Virus record (IMG/VR): IMGVR_UViG_3300049218_000095
Coordinates: 1 to 50,358 of that record
Source of the DNA: a virus
Reading direction: 5' to 3' (one strand)
Length of the DNA: 50,358 nt
Positions within the stretch are counted from its first letter, which is position 1; every line of letters begins with the position of its first letter. A model generated the notes under the pieces. It searched no databases. It saw only the letters and a list, made by a program, of their open reading frames with translations, and was not told where the DNA came from. Both the position numbers and the translations under genes were made by a program. Below, one piece after another: positions 1-7,736 of this stretch.

Positions 1-44
1 GAGTGCAGCTCATCGATATCAAACAGAACACTTTGCAGGGACAC

Positions 45-80
45 AAAAAAATCCGGCCTTCAACAGGTGAAGGCCGGATT
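45..80 (-). terminator. Rho-independent terminator of the cytochrome genes
   Basis: A perfect 12-bp inverted repeat (arms 50-61 and 69-80, 7-nt loop) is flanked on its left by an A-run, which is a U-run on the minus strand. It lies downstream of the two leftward cytochrome genes. Nothing else is recognisable between 81 and 173. Confidence 0.85.
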
Positions 81-173
81 CTTGGGACGCCTTGGCTACG
101 ATGCAATGCTTAAGTGAACAGCATTACCGCAATTGCGGGCCTTTTCGATGTCGTCGCCGATCGACCAGCGCAG

Positions 174-527
174 TTATTTGTCGCCGCTGACGTGTCCTTC
201 CAGGGTATCGAGCTTGGTGGGCAGGCCTGAGAAATAGGCCGCGATGTCTTCGATATCCTGGTCTGACAGAGTCGCGTCCATACCTTTCATGATGGCGTTG
301 TTGCGCCGTCCGTCTTTGTATTCGTGCAACGCCTGTTGGATGTACTCATCGTACTGGCCGGCCAGGCGCGGATATTGGGGGTCGACCGCATTGCCGTCGG
401 TGCCGTGGCAGGCGAAGCAGGTGCCCGCCTTCTTTTTGCCGTTCTCGGCATTGCCGTTGGCCAGCAGCTGCGTGGACGCAAACGCCAGGATGGCACCTAA
501 GGAGAGCAGGGTGAGCGCACGGGTCAT
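174..527 (-). CDS. Periplasmic class I c-type cytochrome
   Basis: A 117-residue protein with an N-terminal signal peptide (about residues 1-23), one haem-binding CFACH motif at residues 37-41, and a Met-containing segment (MKGMD) that can supply the distal haem ligand. It should carry electrons in the periplasm. It lies just downstream of a second monohaem cytochrome on the same strand, 18 bp apart, so the pair is probably co-transcribed and ends at the terminator at 45-80. Exact redox partner unknown; it resembles single domains of cytochrome c4 and similar small c cytochromes. It is ordinary host DNA outside the prophage. Confidence 0.9.
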   Translation of the reverse strand: MTRALTLLSLGAILAFASTQLLANGNAENGKKKAGTCFACHGTDGNAVDPQYPRLAGQYDEYIQQALHEYKDGRRNNAIMKGMDATLSDQDIEDIAAYFSGLPTKLDTLEGHVSGDK

Positions 528-545
528 GCGAAGAGTCCTTGACGA

Positions 546-869
546 CTACTGAGCGAGGCTGGAAAGGTAGGCGGCGACGTTCTGGATGTCCGTATCGGAC
601 AGGCTTTGCGCCTGCGCCCCCATGGTCGGGTGCGTGCGGTCACCGCTCTGATAGCCATGCAGGGCGTTGATGATGTACTGCTCGTTCTGCCCGGCAATCT
701 TAGGCACCGGATACTGCGGGTATGCATTGCTGTAGCCGGGCACGCCGTGGCAGCCGGCGCAGGTGTAAACCAGCTTTTTGCCGGCCGCCTTGTCGCCCGC
801 GGCATGCGCGCCAGCGGTGGCTAGAAGGGCAGTGGCCGCAGCCAAGCTGAGTAGTTGCAGTCGGGTCAT
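546..869 (-). CDS. Periplasmic class I c-type cytochrome
   Basis: A 107-residue protein with a signal peptide ending near AHA, one CAGCH haem motif, and a downstream MGAQ segment as a likely methionine ligand. The ATG at 869 is preferred over an in-frame GTG at 884 because it places a normal Lys/Arg-start signal sequence at the N terminus. It is the promoter-proximal member of a two-gene cytochrome unit and is similar in length and layout to its neighbour, so the two may be ancient duplicates. From 870 to 1102 I see no gene; that stretch probably holds the promoter of this pair. Confidence 0.88.
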   Translation of the reverse strand: MTRLQLLSLAAATALLATAGAHAAGDKAAGKKLVYTCAGCHGVPGYSNAYPQYPVPKIAGQNEQYIINALHGYQSGDRTHPTMGAQAQSLSDTDIQNVAAYLSSLAQ

Positions 870-1102
870 CGAGATCAGTCTCACGATTGCGGCGGATTCG
901 CGGTCATGTAAGCGGTCGAGTATAGAGGTTGCGTCGCGGCTCGAACAACAGTCCGGGGCTTTCGCCGCATGACCGATGCCAGTGCCCGCAACGGTTGTAC
1001 TCTGGAACGTATCGCGCCTATAGAAACACGCGTGCGGCCCCGGCGAATCCGCCTTTTTCGCCGCGACTTATCCATCTGCGGCCCACAATGACACGGATTC
1101 GA

Positions 1103-1132
1103 TTGATGATCGTGCCGTCGTCCCCATATACT
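1103..1132 (+). promoter_or_regulatory. Putative ssrA promoter
   Basis: TTGATG at 1103-1108 and TATACT at 1127-1132 are separated by 18 bp and lie 24 bp before the mature tmRNA 5' end. This fits a sigma-70 promoter giving a short 5' leader that is processed off. Confidence 0.5.
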
Positions 1133-1155
1133 CGGCAGGTTATATCGTTTTCCCC

Positions 1156-1510
<355 letters not shown>

Positions 1511-1515
1511 ATCCA

Positions 1516-1551
1516 GCCCTCTAAGTGTTTGATTCACTTAGGGGGCTTTTT
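1516..1551 (+). terminator. ssrA terminator
   Basis: A 12-bp stem (1516-1527 with 1535-1546, one G-T pair), 7-nt loop and a T-run at 1547-1551, directly after the tmRNA 3' end. It lies on the prophage side of the presumed crossover, so the phage may supply this terminator. Confidence 0.85.
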
Positions 1552-1552
1552 C

Positions 1553-2722
1553 TTATGTGGTCCCCATGGGGTCTGTGTTGGGGTGCATTTGGTGTGTTTT
1601 TGGTGCGTTTTCTTTTGGCGCCCAGAGCATCGCAACCTTGTTGCCGGCATCGGGGGCAATGGATGGAATCCACCGGCCATATACCTTGATGATCATGGCC
1701 CAATCCTTGTGGCCCATCATGGTGGCCACCCAGACGGGATTCTCGCCGGCGCTCAGCAACGTCGAGGCGAACGTGTGCCGAGTCTGATATGGGTAGCGGT
1801 ACCTCACTTCGGCGCGCACCAGCGCAGGTTGCCAAGCGGTCTTCCGGATCGGTCCATCGCCTTCCCAAGGCTCACCGGTCCGTGGGTTCATGAACACTTC
1901 TTCGTTGCGCAGGCGAGTGTGTTGCCGCTGATCCTGCAGCGCATCGATCGCTGGTTGCAGAAGTTGTACTGTGCGCCGGCCGGCCTTGGTCTTTGGCGCC
2001 TTGATCTGTTTTCGCACCTTGGCGCGCCGTACCGATAGCATGCCGCTATGCAGGTCGATATCTTCCCAGCGTAGAGCGATCAGCTCGCTGGTGCGCAGGC
2101 CAGTCCAGAAAGCGAACTGGAACAGATTGCGGATCTGACCCTCGCAGGCGGCGAGTATGGCGGCGACCTCCACTTGGTTGAAAGGATCTACATCGTCCTC
2201 TTCCTTCGGCGGTTCGATCTTTTTAGGTACCCAGCCAACGAACGGGTTGATCGCGATCAACTCGTCGTCTAGTGCCTGGGCATACATCCCCCGCATCGGC
2301 AGCAACAAATTCCGGATGCGCTTGAGACCGCAGTCTTTCTCAGATACCCATTCCTTGAGCGCGGCGCGAGTGAGTTCGGTAAGTCGAAGCGTGCCGAACT
2401 TCGGAACCCACACATTTTTAATGGCCAGGTCATAGTCATCGTAGGTGCTGTGCTGGACTTGGCTTTTCATGCCGCGAAGCCATAGGCTCAGCGCGGTCTC
2501 GATTGTGACCGCCGCGCCCGGCATCCTGGCCAGGATGCGAGCCTTTTTGCTGTTCGGAAAGTACTTCCCATAGTCGAAAGTGCCGCGGGCGATCTCGCCG
2601 AGTATTTGCGCCCGCAGGTTTGCCGCAAATTTCTTATTGGCAGCCGTCGGCGGTAGCTTGAGCCGCTCCTGACATCGGACGCTGCGGTAGTAAAAATCAA
2701 TCAGGATGCTGGTTGACGTCAC
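1553..2722 (-). CDS. int: Prophage tyrosine recombinase (integrase)
   Basis: A 389-residue site-specific recombinase. The catalytic half shows the first Arg in TGLRTSELIALRW, the box II HTFASTLL segment preceded by Arg, and MMGHKDWAMIIKVYGRW with the His and the Tyr nucleophile. The N-terminal half has the short arm-binding domain and central SAM-like domain typical of phage integrases. The GTG at 2722 is chosen because it overlaps the xis stop (GTGA), which suggests translational coupling; longer starts would overlap xis deeply. Gene position next to ssrA indicates integration into the tmRNA 3' end. It is the last gene of the leftward early operon. Confidence 0.93.
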   Translation of the reverse strand: MTSTSILIDFYYRSVRCQERLKLPPTAANKKFAANLRAQILGEIARGTFDYGKYFPNSKKARILARMPGAAVTIETALSLWLRGMKSQVQHSTYDDYDLAIKNVWVPKFGTLRLTELTRAALKEWVSEKDCGLKRIRNLLLPMRGMYAQALDDELIAINPFVGWVPKKIEPPKEEDDVDPFNQVEVAAILAACEGQIRNLFQFAFWTGLRTSELIALRWEDIDLHSGMLSVRRAKVRKQIKAPKTKAGRRTVQLLQPAIDALQDQRQHTRLRNEEVFMNPRTGEPWEGDGPIRKTAWQPALVRAEVRYRYPYQTRHTFASTLLSAGENPVWVATMMGHKDWAMIIKVYGRWIPSIAPDAGNKVAMLWAPKENAPKTHQMHPNTDPMGTT

Positions 2723-2931
2723 GCCGCGCACGCCTGTCGCTGCAGTTCCTTCAGCTGCTGGCCTTCGACCCATAGCCGGTATCCTTCGGGGGAAATGAGC
2801 ACGCGGCCATCCGGCGCCTTTCGCCAGACAATGCCTTCAAGCCACACGCCGGCCTTGATCTTCGCCCGAATTGCTTCCTCGGTATACCCCGACTCCGCTG
2901 AAAACTTGTCGACGGTGAGATAGGAGAGCAT
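2719..2931 (-). CDS. Excisionase-like protein
   Basis: A 70-residue protein with a winged-helix-like layout: a short helical region (VDKFSAESGYTEEAIRAKI) followed by a beta segment (GRVLISPEGYRLWVEG). This fits phage Xis proteins that bend attachment-site DNA and steer integrase toward excision. ATG at 2931 is preferred because a GGAGG lies inside the end of the upstream gene. It overlaps int by 4 bp. The xis assignment rests on size, fold impression and position. Confidence 0.7.
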   Translation of the reverse strand: MLSYLTVDKFSAESGYTEEAIRAKIKAGVWLEGIVWRKAPDGRVLISPEGYRLWVEGQQLKELQRQACAA

Positions 2932-2933
2932 GG

Positions 2934-3641
2934 CTAGACGGCGAGCCTCCGGAATTCGATGGCCCATACCCACGGGTTAGCATCCCAGCTGTCAGCGCCG
3001 TTGATGGTTTCCCACAGCATCTGAAAAGCAATCCGCTCATCACCGTGCTCAAGGTCACGTGCCGGCGTGTCCTGTTCTTCAGCCCATGCCATTGCACCTT
3101 CATCAGCTGCATCAAGGCGGGAAATCGCTTGTAGACGCTCGATGCGAACCTCGGTCACTTCCAACGTGATTCGGCTGATCAACCGCGGCATATGGATCGA
3201 AGGCTTCCAAGCTGAGCGCGGATCGCCGCCGCCATCATCATCGCCCGCCCATTCGCACTCGCCATCAGCGCGATAGATGGCATGCCCGGTTAGATAGCCA
3301 TTGCCGAACCGCATTTCCCGTATTTTCGTCGCGGGTCGATCTGGCACCCAGCCAACGAGGTTTCCTTCTTCGTTCCAACAGTTCGAAATATGACCCCACG
3401 TTTCTTTGACCCACAGCCGATCGCCTGGCGTGCCGTAAGGGCAGCGAAAGCCCGTCGTCATCTCTTCGCTTCCGGCAATTCGCCATTCGCCGCCGTTGAC
3501 AAATGGCCGTGCCTGGCTGAATTGCGCGTTGACGCCGGGACGCCACGGAATCGTCTTGATAGGCCGCCGTGTTACCGTCTTGCGGCCATCGAGGATCGCG
3601 CGAACCATCGGCGCGGAGAAGAGAATAGAGAGCTCAGTCAT
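2934..3641 (-). CDS. Phage protein, ASCH/PUA-like family
   Basis: A 235-residue protein. The N terminus (ILFSAPMVRAILDGRKTVTRR) and the later CPYGTPGDRLWVKETW segment match a widespread phage family related to ASCH/PUA-fold proteins, which are thought to bind nucleic acid or modified nucleotides. No membrane segments. It overlaps its upstream neighbour by 8 bp and ends 3 bp before xis starts, inside a tight leftward operon. Molecular role not established. Confidence 0.7.
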   Translation of the reverse strand: MTELSILFSAPMVRAILDGRKTVTRRPIKTIPWRPGVNAQFSQARPFVNGGEWRIAGSEEMTTGFRCPYGTPGDRLWVKETWGHISNCWNEEGNLVGWVPDRPATKIREMRFGNGYLTGHAIYRADGECEWAGDDDGGGDPRSAWKPSIHMPRLISRITLEVTEVRIERLQAISRLDAADEGAMAWAEEQDTPARDLEHGDERIAFQMLWETINGADSWDANPWVWAIEFRRLAV

Positions 3642-3900
3642 GCGCGCGACTCGTTTCGTATTCCTCTTGGGTTATCGGATGGCCATGACAGCCGATCTCA
3701 TAGCTGAAGCCTTCGCACGGCTGGCCAATCGGCACGACCTTGCGCCCCTTCATCTGTTGGATTCGCAACCACTGGCGTGTCTGGTGAGTCGTGGCCTCGC
3801 GGCCGTCGTCGAGCGTCAATAGGCCGCGGAGATCCTTGTCCAAACTGCGCAGCGAGCCGGCGACGCTCACGCACATGTGGTGGCGGGTGTAAGTGCTCAT
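3634..3900 (-). CDS. Hypothetical phage protein
   Basis: An 88-residue soluble protein of unrecognised family. It contains two cysteines and a WLRIQQMKGRKVVPIGQP stretch. Both ends overlap neighbours (4 bp with the J-domain gene, 8 bp with the ASCH-like gene), which supports it as a real operon member. Confidence 0.65.
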   Translation of the reverse strand: MSTYTRHHMCVSVAGSLRSLDKDLRGLLTLDDGREATTHQTRQWLRIQQMKGRKVVPIGQPCEGFSYEIGCHGHPITQEEYETSRAHD

Positions 3901-4547
3901 TCCTGCACCCCATGTTCGGCGCAGGCGTCGCTGTAGGCCTGCGTGACCTTCTTGAACATTTCTGCGTCACCCGTTTCCTGCTTGTCCGGGTGATAGATCG
4001 AGCGCAGGCGCTTGAACGCGGCGCGGGCTTCGACGGTCGAGCAATTCCGGTCGACCTCGAGGATGTCGCTCCAATGAGTAGTCGGGTTGTGTGCGATGGC
4101 GGCGAATCCGGTAAAGGCACGGTTGAGGATTTCCGCACCGCCGTGACGCTTGATGGCGCGCATGGCGTCCAGCGTCGCGGCGATCGCGGCAAGGTTGTCG
4201 GCGACGCGGTCGTATCGATCGATCGCCATGCAGCGGGTTTGGTCGCCGTCGATCCAGTACGCCGCGGCGCCCGGGTCGGCTGGCTCGCGCTGGGCTGACT
4301 TCGGAAAGCCATCCAGGCGCAGTTCCAGGTTCGTGCTGATCACCAGGTCATCGGCGTGGATATCCATGCGCGCCAGCTCGGAGCGCGTGCGCTCGACGCC
4401 TTCGTTGATCGTCAGCGGCCGGCCGTTTTCCCAGCCGCCGCCGGCGCGCGCACGGGATGCTTTGCCAAAGCGCGCGGACGTACGTTCTGCTGGCGGTGTG
4501 CGCTTCCAGCCGGCGGGCCACTGCAGCGGAAATGCAGGAATCGTCAT
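3897..4547 (-). CDS. Phage protein with C-terminal J domain
   Basis: A 216-residue protein. The C-terminal 60 residues form a J domain: helix II (VEARAAFKRLRSIYHPDK) with the HPD motif that stimulates the ATPase of DnaK/Hsp70. The N-terminal two thirds match nothing I recognise. ATG at 4547 overlaps the upstream stop (ATGA). The J domain suggests recruitment of host DnaK, as lambda-type replication requires remodelling of the initiation complex, but that role is inference. A J domain at the C terminus rather than the N terminus is less common. Confidence 0.75.
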   Translation of the reverse strand: MTIPAFPLQWPAGWKRTPPAERTSARFGKASRARAGGGWENGRPLTINEGVERTRSELARMDIHADDLVISTNLELRLDGFPKSAQREPADPGAAAYWIDGDQTRCMAIDRYDRVADNLAAIAATLDAMRAIKRHGGAEILNRAFTGFAAIAHNPTTHWSDILEVDRNCSTVEARAAFKRLRSIYHPDKQETGDAEMFKKVTQAYSDACAEHGVQE

Positions 4548-5317
4548 GCTTTCGAATCCTCGGTGAGGCCACACTCATGGAGCGCAGTCATAGCCGCGTC
4601 CAGCTTGTCCGCGCTCTCGCGCAGCTGCTTGGCTGTATGGGTGTACTTGGTCCATTGGAGCGAGCTGCGTGCAGCGCGGTAGGCAGCAAAGTCCGCGGCG
4701 ACGTCCTCGGCGCTCCATGTATTCAAGTCGACGCCAGTTATCTCTTTGAACTTGGCGATGGCGGCCGCCGTCTCTGAATGTCGGCGTGTGGCATCTTCTA
4801 CGGCGCGTGCAATGCGCGCGTTCTGGTTGGCGCGGGCTTCAGCCGTAACGGCCTCAATGCGCGCCGCTATCAATCCTTCGGACACCTGACCACACCGCCG
4901 CAGCAGGGACGCTACGAAAGGTGGATCAAGCGGCACCGGCTCAAGTTTCGGCGGCTGAACGCGCCACATAAGCTTGTTGCCCACCAGCTCGACGTGGCCC
5001 CATGTCTCTGGCAGCTCACCAGGCAAGATCACATTCGGCGCGGTGAGCAGAACCCAGCGGTTGCAGTACTTCTGGATCGCGCACGATTTCTCGGGCTTTT
5101 TCTTCTCCCGAAGCCAGTCGCCGCGGCTGGCCTTGAGCTCGAAACCAGTGATAGCCAGTCCGCGCGACGGCCAGATTGCCATGCTGACAGCGTCTGCCCA
5201 GCGCGAATGGCGGCCGCCAGTCGCGTCGCCCACTTCGAAGAACGTAGCGTATTCGGGCAGCGGATAGGCTTTGAGCAATGCCGCTTCGAGATTTGCCGTT
5301 ACGATGCGGTCGCTCAT
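4544..5317 (-). CDS. Putative PD-(D/E)XK-type phage nuclease or DNA-binding protein
   Basis: A 257-residue protein. Residues about 38-75 read RWADAVSMAIWPSRGL then GFELKASRGDWLREKKKPEK, which looks like a restriction-endonuclease-like core (Asp, then E-x-K) seen in MmcB-like and phage hypothetical proteins. The C-terminal 90 residues are predicted helical and alanine-rich. ATG at 5317 overlaps the previous stop (TGATG). Nuclease activity is an inference from the E-x-K pattern only. Confidence 0.6.
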   Translation of the reverse strand: MSDRIVTANLEAALLKAYPLPEYATFFEVGDATGGRHSRWADAVSMAIWPSRGLAITGFELKASRGDWLREKKKPEKSCAIQKYCNRWVLLTAPNVILPGELPETWGHVELVGNKLMWRVQPPKLEPVPLDPPFVASLLRRCGQVSEGLIAARIEAVTAEARANQNARIARAVEDATRRHSETAAAIAKFKEITGVDLNTWSAEDVAADFAAYRAARSSLQWTKYTHTAKQLRESADKLDAAMTALHECGLTEDSKA

Positions 5318-5586
5318 CAGTTCACCCGAAGATCTTTCATGGTGATGAAGCATGGCTGTTTCAGCTGCTCGCGCGCGCCTTCGAGCAATCCGAGAACAAA
5401 GTCGTCCTGGCGTACATGATCACGGAGCAATTCAAAACCGATCTGAACCACGGTGGTCAGATAGGGAATAATTTGGTCGGGCTGCAGCGTGCTGATCCGG
5501 TTAAACGTTTCGTGCATGGCTATCTTTGTCGCTTCGGCCATCGCCAGCTCCAAGGCTTCGTCCGGTTTGGTTTCTTCGTTGCTCAT
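5317..5586 (-). CDS. Hypothetical phage protein
   Basis: An 89-residue acidic, helical protein beginning MSNEETKPDEALELAMAEA. No family recognised. Start at 5586 overlaps the stop of the upstream gene; its own stop overlaps the next start, as throughout this operon. Confidence 0.6.
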   Translation of the reverse strand: MSNEETKPDEALELAMAEATKIAMHETFNRISTLQPDQIIPYLTTVVQIGFELLRDHVRQDDFVLGLLEGAREQLKQPCFITMKDLRVN

Positions 5587-5771
5587 GCGGCTTGCTCCTG
5601 GTCGGGCAGGGTGTCGAAAAGTGACGGCATCGACATGTCGCGCTCCGCAGCTGCGCAATACGCGGCACCATCGAGGTAGTAGGTGGTATTGAGCTCGATG
5701 CCGAAGCCTTTGCGCTTCAACTTGACCGCGCAATAGGTCACCGTCATAAAGTGGGAAGCGCTTTCATGCAT
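5583..5771 (-). CDS. Hypothetical small phage protein
   Basis: A 62-residue protein with a tyrosine-rich centre (NTTYYLDGAAYCAAAERD). The ATG at 5771 sits 5-6 bases after a GGAGG in the end of the methyltransferase gene and overlaps its stop, so it is probably translated. Function unknown. Confidence 0.55.
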   Translation of the reverse strand: MHESASHFMTVTYCAVKLKRKGFGIELNTTYYLDGAAYCAAAERDMSMPSLFDTLPDQEQAA

Positions 5772-7503
5772 CCTCCATCAGCGCTTTGAACAGCGCGCCG
5801 GCGGTGCGGCATGGCACGGCGTTCCCGATCTGCTTGGTGATCTCGGTACCGGTGCCGGCGAAGTCGTAGGTCTCGCCCTGGTCATAAAATGATGTGGCGC
5901 CGGCCAGCTCACGCCAGTGCAACATCCGGTAGAGGATGTCGATGCGGTAGCCATCCAGCGCAGGCGTTGCCAGCTGGATATGCCCTGTTGCGGTCACCGT
6001 CGGCAGCGGTGCTTCGATATCGTGCGTACGAGGCGTTTGGTGGCCATCCTCGCTGAAATTTGGCACAAGGAATGGTTGCGCTAGCGCGAGCTCGCCGCGA
6101 TTTGCGCCAGTCACGGTGCGCAGTGGTTCGTCGATGCCATGGGGCGGTCGCTGGCCGGCGTGCGTGATCGGGACGATGAACGGTTCGACCAGACCGAATC
6201 GCGCCTTGGTGGTGACTGCTGGTACTGGCTGCTCGACGCTCTGCGCTGTCAGGCCGCTGCCACCACCGTAGTACGGCGCCAGCACCGGCTCGATCAGCTG
6301 CGGCCGAGCGTTGCCTGGGCGCTTCACATCGCCAGCGCCACCCGTAGTGATGGTCGGAGCGGGATCTGCGACGGGCTTAGCCGCGGCATAGCTGGAGGTT
6401 CCCATCAGCAGCGGAGTGATGAGGTGCGGGGCTGCGCCATTGCCACCGCCGACGATGGTCGGTACCGGATCAGCGACGGTGCGCGCCGCGCCGCCGCTAG
6501 CCGTAGCCATCACCATGCCGACGTGGCCGCCACCAGCCGTCAGCGACGGTAGCGGATCTGTGATCTCACGCGTCGACCGGTCTAGCTGGCTAGGTTGCGT
6601 GCCACGGAATGTGATCAGCATCGGATCGACGGCACTCGCCGGCACGTCGAGCACAGGCTCTCGGCCTTCCATCAACGCCTGCAGCGCTTCCTGGTATGGC
6701 TTCGGCCAGTTGTAGCGCACCGCGCCGGCGTGGATGCGGCGAAGCGTGTTGAGCACCAGCGGCTTCTTGCGTGTGAAGATGGATTTACCGCGCAGATCCC
6801 AGTCGATGATCTCGGTGGCGCCACGCCAGCGCACGCGGTTGCCGAGCAAGTCGGCAGTGGCGACCTTGGCGTGGGATGGCGTCGGCCAGCGCAACGGCTT
6901 GCCGTCGCTACAGCCGATCATGAAGAACCGCTGCCGCGTCGTGGCGTCGCCGTAGTCGGCGCAGCAGATGATGCGGTAATCGATCCGGAAGCCGATGGCG
7001 CGCAGCGCAGCGCACCACGCACGGAAGTACTCGCCCTTACGCGACGGTATCGGCCGGCCCGTGACGAGGCTGCACGGGCCCCAATCCACGAACTCGGGCA
7101 CGTTTTCGATCTGCAGGCGCTTCACGCGCAGTTCCGTGCACCACCGCACGATATGCCACGGGTCCATGCGCTGCTGGTCGGTGACCGGCTTTCCGCCACG
7201 CGCTCTGCTGTGGAACGTGCACGTCGGTGAGGCGATCAGTGCATCAAGGCTGCCTTCCGGTACCAGCTCGATAGGCCTGGCGCTTTCCAGATCCGCGCAG
7301 TGGTGACGCGCATCAGGGAAGTTCCGCGAATGGGTCGCGATCGCCGTTGGCCAGTGATTTACGGAGATCACCTCGAGTTGGATGCCCATCTGTCGAGCCG
7401 CGCGCATAGCTCCGGTGATTGTTCCGCCCGCGCCGCACCAGAGATCGGCGATGCGCTTTTTCTTGGTCTTGGCGCGAACGCCTATAGATGTTCCGTCAGC
7501 CAT
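5764..7503 (-). CDS. Phage DNA (cytosine-5) methyltransferase
   Basis: A 579-residue protein. SAM-binding motif I is DLWCGAGG (residues about 20-27). Motif IV reads ASPTCTFHS, with Cys where the catalytic PC cysteine lies. Motif VI is ENVPEF, motif VIII GDATTRQRFFMIG, and motif X GNAVPCRT at the C terminus. Between motifs VIII and X lies an unusually long region of about 270 residues with roughly six degenerate repeats built around DP-x-P-T-(I/V)-T. This expanded segment occupies the target-recognition position. It probably methylates phage DNA to evade host restriction. It lies directly downstream of the DGR in the leftward operon. Start: ATG at 7503, coupled by TGATG to an 11-codon mini-ORF (7504-7539). 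Confidence 0.9.
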   Translation of the reverse strand: MADGTSIGVRAKTKKKRIADLWCGAGGTITGAMRAARQMGIQLEVISVNHWPTAIATHSRNFPDARHHCADLESARPIELVPEGSLDALIASPTCTFHSRARGGKPVTDQQRMDPWHIVRWCTELRVKRLQIENVPEFVDWGPCSLVTGRPIPSRKGEYFRAWCAALRAIGFRIDYRIICCADYGDATTRQRFFMIGCSDGKPLRWPTPSHAKVATADLLGNRVRWRGATEIIDWDLRGKSIFTRKKPLVLNTLRRIHAGAVRYNWPKPYQEALQALMEGREPVLDVPASAVDPMLITFRGTQPSQLDRSTREITDPLPSLTAGGGHVGMVMATASGGAARTVADPVPTIVGGGNGAAPHLITPLLMGTSSYAAAKPVADPAPTITTGGAGDVKRPGNARPQLIEPVLAPYYGGGSGLTAQSVEQPVPAVTTKARFGLVEPFIVPITHAGQRPPHGIDEPLRTVTGANRGELALAQPFLVPNFSEDGHQTPRTHDIEAPLPTVTATGHIQLATPALDGYRIDILYRMLHWRELAGATSFYDQGETYDFAGTGTEITKQIGNAVPCRTAGALFKALMEDA

Positions 7504-7537
7504 CAGGCGCACCGGTTCTTAATTTGGTATCGGGTCA

Positions 7538-7714
7538 TCAGCTCTTCCATCCAGTGCATTGCAGGTTGTTGCCGGGATATATCGACTCGCCGGCGCGAAT
7601 GCCGCGGCAGAACCCGAGTCCAGCCGCTGGATTGATCGAGTCGTGTTCGAAGTGCTGGCAGTCACCGCACTCGTGCCGAACTGGCGTCGCGGCTACCGGC
7701 GCCGGCGTATTCAT
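7538..7714 (-). CDS. Small cysteine-rich protein, putative zinc binder
   Basis: A 58-residue protein with the pattern C-x2-C-x-H-F, then GLGFC, then YPGNNLQC near the C terminus: four cysteines and a histidine spaced like a structural zinc site. It starts 23 bp after the reverse transcriptase stop, in the same direction. Its stop (TGATG) couples to an 11-codon ORF and then the methyltransferase. Similar Cys-motif proteins occur in mobile elements, but I know no function. Confidence 0.6.
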   Translation of the reverse strand: MNTPAPVAATPVRHECGDCQHFEHDSINPAAGLGFCRGIRAGESIYPGNNLQCTGWKS

Positions 7715-7736
7715 CCATTGTGGTCGCCGACCGAGA

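Noticed and set aside
1521-2038. Plus-strand frames antisense to the integrase
   Set aside because: The leftward frame has all integrase catalytic residues; these are shadows.
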